Below, one piece after another: positions 58,250 to 64,000 of a stretch of 64,000 nt of DNA. A program made the position numbers and the translations under genes. Source of the stretch: JABCPH02 sp963524305. GTDB lineage: Bacteria > Fusobacteriota > Fusobacteriia > Fusobacteriales > Leptotrichiaceae. Each line of letters begins with the position of its first letter. Within the stretch, counting starts at the first letter, position 1. Where the stretch lies: positions 124,001 to 188,000 of the forward strand of contig CAURGH010000001.1 in the NCBI GenBank assembly GCA_963524305.1. The letters run 5' to 3'. The notes beneath the pieces were generated by a model. The model searched no databases and was not told where the DNA came from. It saw nothing but the letters and a program-made list of their open reading frames with translations.

Positions 58250-58798
58250 ATGTTAAATGGATTAAAAAGTATTTCAATGGGAAAAAGATTAGTAGCAATA
58301 TTTTTACTAATATCAGTGTTTTCTTTTTCTAAAGATTTTTGGGAAAAGAGAAATTTTACAGCGAATGTATCAGAATCGCTAACAATTAATGGATCGAAAA
58401 AAACTAAAAGATACATTATGTCGTATCATAATGGTACAATGAAGTTACAAATTACTGCACCAAGCGTAAACAAAGGAGAAATATACACTTTTACAGGAAA
58501 TAGTAAAACTATATATTATCCTTCATTAAAACAAACAGTTAAACAAAAAATACAAAAAGATGAAGCAAATATTTTAGGTGTGTTCAATAAATTAAGTAAA
58601 TTAACTTCTAAAAAAACACAAACTAAAGGAAACGACACATTTGTTTTCACTAATAACTGGTTGACTTCAATAAAAAGTGGTGGTGTGACTGTTGGATTTA
58701 GTGATTATAAAAAAGTCGGGGAATATACATATCCTGCAAAAATATTTGTAACAGATGGTAATTCAAGAGTTGTTTATTATTTGTCTAATTTTAAATAA
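58250..58798 (+). CDS. LolA-like outer-membrane lipoprotein carrier
   Basis: A 182-residue protein with a hydrophobic N-terminal signal (LVAIFLLISVFSFS). The mature part is a single beta-rich domain with an early FTANVSESLTING, SYHNGTMKLQITAPSVNKGE and a later strand pattern (GVTVGFSDYKKVGEYTYPAK) like the LolA/LolB half-barrel. LolA carries lipoproteins across the periplasm from LolCDE to the outer membrane. A LolC/E-like permease gene lies later in the same run (62978), which supports the call. Similarity is inferred from pattern only; other members of the same fold are possible. SD AGAGGTGA lies six bases before the ATG. Confidence 0.6.
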   Translation: MLNGLKSISMGKRLVAIFLLISVFSFSKDFWEKRNFTANVSESLTINGSKKTKRYIMSYHNGTMKLQITAPSVNKGEIYTFTGNSKTIYYPSLKQTVKQKIQKDEANILGVFNKLSKLTSKKTQTKGNDTFVFTNNWLTSIKSGGVTVGFSDYKKVGEYTYPAKIFVTDGNSRVVYYLSNFK

Positions 58799-58877
58799 AA
58801 ATAAAATCAGAGATTTTTGATTGAAATACAATTATGGAAATTTGAAAAATTAATTGAAAGATTACAAAAAATTAATT

Positions 58878-59558
58878 ATGAAAAAATTAAAAGTAAAAGG
58901 GTTAATATTGAAAAAAAAGGAAGTAGGAGAAGCAAATTTACTGATAATGATTTTTAGTCAGGAATACGGGAAGTTAGTAGGAATGGCATATGGAATTAGA
59001 AAATCAAAAAAAAGAAATATTGCTTCTTTAAATCCTTTAAATATAGTTGAAATGTTAATAACTGAAAAAAATAATTATCACATTATTGATGACACAGAAA
59101 CTATAAAAGTTTTTAATAATATAACTAAAAATATCGAAAAATTAGAAATAGCACTATATATTTTAGATGGTGTTGAGAAAATATATGATTTGAGTTATGA
59201 AAATCATATATTTTTTGATAAAATTTTAGAAATTTTAGATTATATTGATGGAATTGAAAGTATGACAGAAGAATATAAATATTATATTGGCGTATCGTTT
59301 TTACGTAGAATAATGATTGAACATGGAATTTATGATAAAATGGAATTGAAAAAAATTTTAGGTGAAAAATTGGGAAAAGTGTATGATAATCTAGTAAAAA
59401 TAAATGGAAAAAATTCTAGTGATTTGAAAAAAATTCAAAATGAATTGAAAAAATATTCAAAAGCGTTAAAAAAAATTACATATTTTTTTGAAAAATACAT
59501 AAATATAAATTTACAAGTACATTTAGAAATAAAAAAATTCGTTGTGGAGGGAATATAG
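58878..59558 (+). CDS. recO: RecO, recombination mediator
   Basis: A 226-residue protein starting MKKLKVKGLILKKKEVGEAN, which fits the OB-fold start of RecO (G-x-x-L-K-x-x-x-x-G-E-x-x). A central helical region and a C-terminal short basic tail follow. The zinc cysteines known in some RecO proteins are absent. It helps load RecA on SSB-coated single-strand DNA with RecR. I chose ATG 58878, since an upstream TTG (58854) adds eight residues before the conserved start and neither has a good SD. The stop touches the ATG of the PTS IIA gene. The sequence is divergent, so confidence is moderate. Confidence 0.75.
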   Translation: MKKLKVKGLILKKKEVGEANLLIMIFSQEYGKLVGMAYGIRKSKKRNIASLNPLNIVEMLITEKNNYHIIDDTETIKVFNNITKNIEKLEIALYILDGVEKIYDLSYENHIFFDKILEILDYIDGIESMTEEYKYYIGVSFLRRIMIEHGIYDKMELKKILGEKLGKVYDNLVKINGKNSSDLKKIQNELKKYSKALKKITYFFEKYININLQVHLEIKKFVVEGI

Positions 59559-60029
59559 ATGTCGACAAATAACATTACTGATTATATTAAGGTGAAGACA
59601 ATCAATTTAGATTTAAAAGGAAAAACTAAAAATGCTGTAATTAAAGAGCTTTATGAAGGTTTAAAACAAACAAATATAATAAAAAATTCAGAATTAGGTT
59701 TGAATGATATTTTTTCAAGAGAAGAAATGGGTACTACAGGAATTGGGAAAGAGGTAGCAGTTCCCCATGCCAAAACGACAACAGTTGATGAGTTAATTAT
59801 AACCATAGGAATTTCAAAAACTGGTGTTGAGTATGGTACACTAGAAGACGAAAAAGAAAAAGTGAAAATAATTTTTATGTTCTTATGTCCAATTGATAAT
59901 ACAAAAGAATATTTGAGAGTTCTAGCAAGAATTTCTAGAGTGATAAAAGAAGATAAATTTAGAGAAAATTTATTAAAGGCTAAGACACAAGAAGAAATCA
60001 TGGAAATAATTAAGAGTGAAGAGGTTTAA
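59559..60029 (+). CDS. PTS fructose-type EIIA domain protein (PtsN-like)
   Basis: A 156-residue single-domain EIIA of the fructose/PtsN family. The phospho-accepting histidine is H70 in EVAVPHAKT, with the conserved GIGKE upstream and FLCPIDNTKEYLRVLARISR further on. It accepts phosphate from HPr-type carriers. With no EIIB or EIIC nearby it may be regulatory (like PtsN) rather than sugar-transporting. Its ATG follows the recO stop with no gap; AGGGAAT is a plausible SD. nrdR starts six bases after its stop, so recO, this gene and nrdR are tightly linked. Confidence 0.82.
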   Translation: MSTNNITDYIKVKTINLDLKGKTKNAVIKELYEGLKQTNIIKNSELGLNDIFSREEMGTTGIGKEVAVPHAKTTTVDELIITIGISKTGVEYGTLEDEKEKVKIIFMFLCPIDNTKEYLRVLARISRVIKEDKFRENLLKAKTQEEIMEIIKSEEV

Positions 60030-60035
60030 AAATAT

Positions 60036-60512
60036 ATGAAATGTCCATATTGTGGTAGTGATAATACTAAAGTTATTGATAGTAGATCTTATTCGGATGG
60101 AAATTCGATAAAAAGACGTAGAGAGTGTGAGGAATGTCAAAAAAGATTTACGACTCACGAGAAAGTTGTAGATTTGACACTTTTTGTTATAAAGAAAAAT
60201 GGAGAAAAGCAACTTTATTCAAGGGAAAAGGTTTATAATGGGATAATTAGAGCTTTAGAAAAGAGAAATATAAATATGGAGAAAATTGAGGAAATTTTGG
60301 ATAAATTAGAAAGAGAAATTTTGACAAATTTTTCTGGTGAGATTAAGTCTAGTCAGTTAGGTGATAAAATCGTTTCATATTTGTTGGATTTGGATGAAGT
60401 GGCTTATGTCAGATTTGCATCAGTTTATAAAAAATTTGATAATTTAGACAGTTTTGTCAAAGAAATTGAAAAAATAAAAAATGAGAAAAATATTAAAGGG
60501 AAAATGAAATAG
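60036..60512 (+). CDS. nrdR: NrdR, ribonucleotide reductase transcriptional repressor
   Basis: A 158-residue regulator. The zinc ribbon has C3, C6, C31 and C34 (MKCPYCGSDNT and ECEECQKRF). An ATP-cone domain follows (from about 49: VIKKNGEKQLYSREKVYNGI) and ends with a helical region containing AYVRFASVYKKFDNLDSFV. It represses ribonucleotide reductase genes according to dATP/ATP level. No nrd gene is adjacent and no NrdR box was recognised in this window. It is 6 bases from the PTS IIA gene and probably co-transcribed. Family and length are a good match. Confidence 0.95.
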   Translation: MKCPYCGSDNTKVIDSRSYSDGNSIKRRRECEECQKRFTTHEKVVDLTLFVIKKNGEKQLYSREKVYNGIIRALEKRNINMEKIEEILDKLEREILTNFSGEIKSSQLGDKIVSYLLDLDEVAYVRFASVYKKFDNLDSFVKEIEKIKNEKNIKGKMK

Positions 60513-60644
60513 TAAATATAATAAAATATACAGAAAATATGTGTTGGTTGTAATAAGAATTAATTATTGAAAAGTTTTAAAAGTCTATTTTGAGGAATTT
60601 TATAAAAGTAATTTTGAATGAAAAAAAGGAGAGAAAATATAAAT

Positions 60645-60917
60645 ATGAATAAAAAAACATTTATTGGTTTAAATGCTTTCGTAGCTTTACTTTTAGCATG
60701 GTTTGCTTTTCAAATGTATGATATAAATCAAAAAAAAGAGAAAGTAAAAAAAGAATTAAATGAAGTAAAACAACAATTAATTGTTTATGAAAATAAAAAA
60801 AAGGCTTTGGAAGATAATCAAAAAAATCTTAATAATAGTGATAAAACAGAAAAATTAGCACGTGAAGTTTATAATTTAAAAAGGAAAGGGGAAACAACTT
60901 ATAAAATCATTGAATAA
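60645..60917 (+). CDS. FtsB/DivIC-like septum formation initiator
   Basis: A 90-residue protein with a short cytoplasmic start, one membrane segment (FIGLNAFVALLLAWFAFQMY) and a coiled coil (INQKKEKVKKELNEVKQQLI...), then the pattern KLAREVYNLKRKGETTYKI, matching the family ending E-x-x-A-R-E-x-x-x-x-x-K-x-G-E-x-x. FtsB-type proteins link FtsL and FtsQ in cell division. I chose ATG 60645 because AAAGGAGAG lies 10 bases before it, inside the longer ORF that begins at 60618. The gene sits after nrdR and before a small membrane protein. Confidence 0.82.
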   Translation: MNKKTFIGLNAFVALLLAWFAFQMYDINQKKEKVKKELNEVKQQLIVYENKKKALEDNQKNLNNSDKTEKLAREVYNLKRKGETTYKIIE

Positions 60918-60965
60918 TCGAATAGAATAGTAAAAAAATAACTTTGTTTTTATAGGAGATTTATT

Positions 60966-61478
60966 ATGGAAAATTTGTTTGATATGTCAACTTTTGAAAA
61001 AAATTTTAAAGATTACAAAATAGAAGGTGAAATTGATAAATATACTTTTAGGACAAGTAAAAAATATATGATTTCATCGTCTATTTTTTTTATAGTACTA
61101 ACGGGAACTGCTGTGTATTCGTTGTATAAACAGTTTATGGGATTGGAAAAAATGTCGGCAATAAAGATAATTTTGGGAGTAATTTTATTACTTTATGTTA
61201 TTATTTCTACGATAGTTTTGGTGGGATATAAGTTAACAGTTGATAAAAATGAAATTGCTAATTCGAGAGTGCGAGTGAAATTATCTGATGTGAAAGCTCT
61301 TTTTGTAAAAATTGATAAAGTGAAAGGGCAAAAATTTGAGCGTGTTTTGGAAGTGATAACAAAAGATAAAAGAAGTATAAAATTTATTTTGAATATTGAT
61401 AATCCGTTGTTATTTTTAAAACTTGTAGAAAAAAGATCGGGTGCGAAAATTGAGTTTGAGAATGGGAAAAAAATGTAG
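60966..61478 (+). CDS. Two-helix membrane protein of unknown function
   Basis: A 170-residue protein. After a polar N terminus (about 40 residues), two membrane segments are seen near residues 36-53 and 65-86 (SSIFFIVLTGTAVYSLY and IKIILGVILLLYVIISTIVLVGY). The C-terminal ~85 residues are soluble, with alternating strand-like pattern (LTVDKNEIANSRVRVKLSDV) typical of a pleckstrin-like bPH domain. I do not name a family. The gene lies between the FtsB-like gene (48 bases) and the DegP-like protease (16 bases), in the same direction, so all may be one transcript. Confidence 0.7.
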   Translation: MENLFDMSTFEKNFKDYKIEGEIDKYTFRTSKKYMISSSIFFIVLTGTAVYSLYKQFMGLEKMSAIKIILGVILLLYVIISTIVLVGYKLTVDKNEIANSRVRVKLSDVKALFVKIDKVKGQKFERVLEVITKDKRSIKFILNIDNPLLFLKLVEKRSGAKIEFENGKKM

Positions 61479-61494
61479 GAAAATAGGAGGTAAG

Positions 61495-62940
61495 ATGAAG
61501 ATAAAAAAAGTAATTCTAATGGGATTTTTTATGTGTGTGATGACTGTCTTTTCAGCTGAAAGTTCAGTTAGTAAGGCATTAGTAAAAGTTTATGCGGCAC
61601 ATCAATCGTACAATTATAGTGCACCTTGGCAATATGGTCAGAGCTTTAATTCTACGGCAACAGGTTTTATAATTGAGGGAAACAAGATTATTACGAATGC
61701 TCATGCAGTGATAAATGCAAAATTTTTGCAGATAAGAAAAGAGGGGGATTCTAAAAAATATGAAGCCAAAGTTAAATTTGTGTCGGAAGAATATGATTTA
61801 GCTTTAGTTGAAGTGGATGATAAAGATTTTTTTAAAGGTACGACCTCGTTAACTTTAGGAAATTTGCCGAGCATTCAGGAAAAAGTAGTTGTTTATGGAT
61901 ATCCTTTGGGTGGAGATAAATTGAGTACAACGCAAGGGATAGTTTCTAGAATGGAGCATAATACGTATACATTGACAAATGAGAGATTTTTGATTGGACA
62001 AACGGATGCTGCGATAAATAGTGGGAATAGTGGAGGTCCTGTTACAAATAATGGAAAGGTAGTAGGAGTTGCTTTTGCGGGAATTACAAATGCTGATAAT
62101 ATTGGATATTTTATACCAGTGAATATTTTGAAAAACTTTTTGAATGATGTAAAGGATGAAAATTATGATGGACCTCCAAGATTAGGAATTCAGTGGAGTG
62201 CACTTGAAAGTCTGGCACATAGAAAAATGTTGGGATTACCTAATGATTCAAAAGGTGTGCTAATAAAAAAAGTATTTAAAAATTCGCCTTTTGAGGGAGT
62301 TCTTCAAAAAGATGATGTTTTATTAAAATTAGATAATAAATGGATTGAATCTGATGGAACAGTTGAATTTAGACCTAATGAAAAAACGGATTTCTCTTAT
62401 ATTAATCAACAAAAGAATTTTGGAGATATGTTGAGTTATGAAATTGTAAGAAATAAGAAAAAAATAACAGGATCAGTTAAGTTAAATAGTAAAAATATTA
62501 GATATAGTGTTGTGACGGAAGTTAAAATTCAGACACCACCGTCATATTTTGTGTATGGGGGATTGGTTTTCGAGCCATTGACAAACAATTATTTGACATT
62601 GTTAAAAGAATCGAAAGGTGAAGTACCACCTGTTTATGAGAAAGAAGATACTTATAAAGATTATGATCAATTAGTTATTTTGACGAGTGTATTGCCATTT
62701 GATGTAAATTTAGGGTATTCCGAATTAGAAAACGTGATAATTTTGAAAATAAATGGTGAGAAATATAAAAATTTCAAAGATTTTGTGCAAAAATTAAGAA
62801 AAGTAAATTCGGAATTTGTAATATTGGAAACAGAAAAAGGGGATGAAATTGTTTTGGATAGAGCAAAAGTTGAGGCACAAAAAGAAGATTTGATGAGAAA
62901 TTATAATGTCACATCAGAAATGTCTGATGATGTAAAATAG
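61495..62940 (+). CDS. DegP-like (S1C) serine protease with PDZ-type domain
   Basis: A 481-residue protein with a signal peptide (MKIKKVILMGFFMCVMTVFSA) and a trypsin-like domain. The catalytic triad is H70 in TNAHAV, D101 in YDLALVEV and S179 in NSGNSGGP. A PDZ-like region follows (SKGVLIKKVFKNSPFEGVLQ, KDDVLLKLDN) and a longer tail of ~150 residues with a second PDZ-like part (DQLVILTSVLPFDVNLGYS). This layout resembles DegP-type periplasmic proteases, and somewhat more the plant-type Deg with an extended C terminus. I chose ATG 61495, which has AGGAGG upstream, over an ORF start inside the previous gene. Role: envelope protein quality control is likely. Confidence 0.85.
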   Translation: MKIKKVILMGFFMCVMTVFSAESSVSKALVKVYAAHQSYNYSAPWQYGQSFNSTATGFIIEGNKIITNAHAVINAKFLQIRKEGDSKKYEAKVKFVSEEYDLALVEVDDKDFFKGTTSLTLGNLPSIQEKVVVYGYPLGGDKLSTTQGIVSRMEHNTYTLTNERFLIGQTDAAINSGNSGGPVTNNGKVVGVAFAGITNADNIGYFIPVNILKNFLNDVKDENYDGPPRLGIQWSALESLAHRKMLGLPNDSKGVLIKKVFKNSPFEGVLQKDDVLLKLDNKWIESDGTVEFRPNEKTDFSYINQQKNFGDMLSYEIVRNKKKITGSVKLNSKNIRYSVVTEVKIQTPPSYFVYGGLVFEPLTNNYLTLLKESKGEVPPVYEKEDTYKDYDQLVILTSVLPFDVNLGYSELENVIILKINGEKYKNFKDFVQKLRKVNSEFVILETEKGDEIVLDRAKVEAQKEDLMRNYNVTSEMSDDVK

Positions 62941-62977
62941 AAATAAAAAATGATAGAAAGGAGAGTTTAAGGCAAAA

Positions 62978-64000
62978 ATGGTAGAGTTTTTTATAGCTTG
63001 GAGACATGTTGTTGAGAGAAAATTTCAAAGTATTTTTTCTATTTTAGGTGTAGGAATTGCAGTTACAGTATTTGTTGTATCACTTACGATTTCTAATGGA
63101 TTGAATAAAAATATGATAAACACTCTTTTGACTTTGAGTCCACATATTTTGGTAAAAAGTAAAAAAGACGCTTTTTTTGAAAATTATAATAGTGTGATTA
63201 ACAATACAAAGGGAATAAAAGAGGTAACAGCAGTTATTCCTCAAATTAATAGTCAGTCAATCTTGAAATATAAGGGATTTGCAAAAGGGGTTCTTGCAAA
63301 AGGAATGACAGCTGAGAATGTAAAAAAAGATCTAAAATTAAGAATTTTAAATGGGAATAATAATATTTCTGAGTTAAATTCGGTGTTAATTGGAGAAGAA
63401 TTATCGAAGGAAATGAATGTAAAAGTAGGACAGGAGATAAGTCTAGTTTCTGCTGAAAATAAAGAAGTAAAATTGATTGTAAGAGGGATTTTTAAAACAG
63501 GTTTTTTGGATTATGATTCAAATTTAGTCGTGGTGCCTTTGAAAACAATGCAAATTATGAGTGAAAGAGGAGAAGTTGCTACTGAAGTTGGTATTATAAC
63601 TGCGAATCCTCAAAAGGTAGATAAAGTTTTTGAAAAAGTTATAGCGAACTTGCCAAGTAAAGATTTTGGTGCAATAACTTGGAAAAAATTAAATGAAAAT
63701 TTATTACATGCGGTTCAATTTGAAAAATATGTGTTAATTGCAATATTAAGTTTGCTATTATTAGTCGCTTCGTTTGCTGTGTCGGTTATTTTAAATATGA
63801 TTGTTAGAGAAAAAATTAAAGATATTGGAATTCTAAAGTCAATTGGATATACAAATTCTAATATTAGAAAAATATTCACGATAGAAGGGCTAATTATAGG
63901 AATTTCAGGAATAGTATTTTCAATGATTTTTTCTCCATTAGTGTTAATTTTATTAAAAGAATTATTTAAAATATATATGGCATCAGGAAAATATTATTAT
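62978..64000 (+). CDS. LolC/LolE-type lipoprotein ABC permease (truncated by window)
   Basis: Open frame of 341 codons running off the right edge. It begins MVEFFIAWRHVVERKFQSIF, the N-terminal pattern of LolC/LolE/MacB permeases, with a membrane segment (FSILGVGIAVTVFVVSLTIS) and a large periplasmic region (about 45-255). A later stretch LNMIVREKIKDIGILKSIGY is the conserved coupling segment of FtsX-fold permeases, followed by further membrane segments. With a LolD ATPase it would extract lipoproteins for transfer to LolA. SD GAAAGGAGAG is somewhat far (about 11 bases). The gene is 38 bases after the DegP-like gene. Confidence 0.85.
   Translation, partial: MVEFFIAWRHVVERKFQSIFSILGVGIAVTVFVVSLTISNGLNKNMINTLLTLSPHILVKSKKDAFFENYNSVINNTKGIKEVTAVIPQINSQSILKYKGFAKGVLAKGMTAENVKKDLKLRILNGNNNISELNSVLIGEELSKEMNVKVGQEISLVSAENKEVKLIVRGIFKTGFLDYDSNLVVVPLKTMQIMSERGEVATEVGIITANPQKVDKVFEKVIANLPSKDFGAITWKKLNENLLHAVQFEKYVLIAILSLLLLVASFAVSVILNMIVREKIKDIGILKSIGYTNSNIRKIFTIEGLIIGISGIVFSMIFSPLVLILLKELFKIYMASGKYYY

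Noticed and set aside
1..64000. CRISPR array, prophage or intact insertion sequence
   Set aside because: No regularly spaced direct repeats, phage structural genes or transposases were recognised anywhere in the window.

Overview
The window is about 70% A+T, densely packed, and mostly on the plus strand. It looks like the chromosome of a low-GC diderm bacterium. LptF/LptG and Lol-type genes imply an outer membrane. The very AT-rich codon use, the gene content and the class 1B PyrD/PyrK pair suggest the Fusobacteriota, probably Leptotrichia or a close relative. That placement is inference; no rRNA or species marker is present.

Layout. 1-7427: the 3' end of secF, then alr, a CvpA-like gene, lptF/lptG, an M16 peptidase, rodA and an RluA-type pseudouridine synthase, many overlapping or abutting. 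7539-10446: accD, accA, a small secreted protein and a cyclophilin. 10634-13051 (minus): a hemolysin III protein, a phospholipase D-like lipoprotein and tRNA-Cys. 13341-22686: secA, glycogen phosphorylase, a nitroreductase, small secreted proteins, a PHP phosphoesterase and an NlpC/P60 hydrolase (minus). 23144-26976: serA, thrB and a thymidine kinase carrying a BioD-like C-terminal domain. 27058-35025: pyrimidine biosynthesis (pyrB, pyrI, pyrK, pyrD, pyrF, then pyrC, pyrE) ending with trxB. 35371-46816: rapZ, uvrC, a BMP-type nucleoside/sugar ABC transporter (ATPase and two permeases), small proteins and uvrA. 46912-54494: a YceB-like lipoprotein, a DUF389 membrane protein, groES-groEL under a CIRCE operator, a CGGC protein, an AAA-like/PD-(D/E)XK protein and a CapA-like lipoprotein. 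54590-57038 (minus): mvaA and mvaS of the mevalonate pathway. 57283-64000: mreC, a LolA-like protein, recO, a PTS IIA protein, nrdR, an FtsB/DivIC-like protein, a membrane protein, a DegP-like protease and a truncated LolC/E-type permease.

How the genes work together. The pyr genes encode every step from carbamoyl phosphate to UMP except carbamoyl phosphate synthesis. Ahead of pyrB lies a small U-rich leader ORF whose stop codon touches an intrinsic terminator, an arrangement like the E. coli pyrBI attenuator. Envelope building recurs through the window: alr, rodA and mreC for peptidoglycan and shape, lptF/G for LPS, Lol-type genes for lipoproteins, and secA/secF for export.

The most unusual items are the Tdk/BioD-like fusion, the pyr leader, and a hairpin upstream of the ABC transporter that would bring a distant Shine-Dalgarno next to its start codon. 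Most promoters I could place carry an extended -10 (TGn). I found no CRISPR array, prophage or intact insertion sequence.
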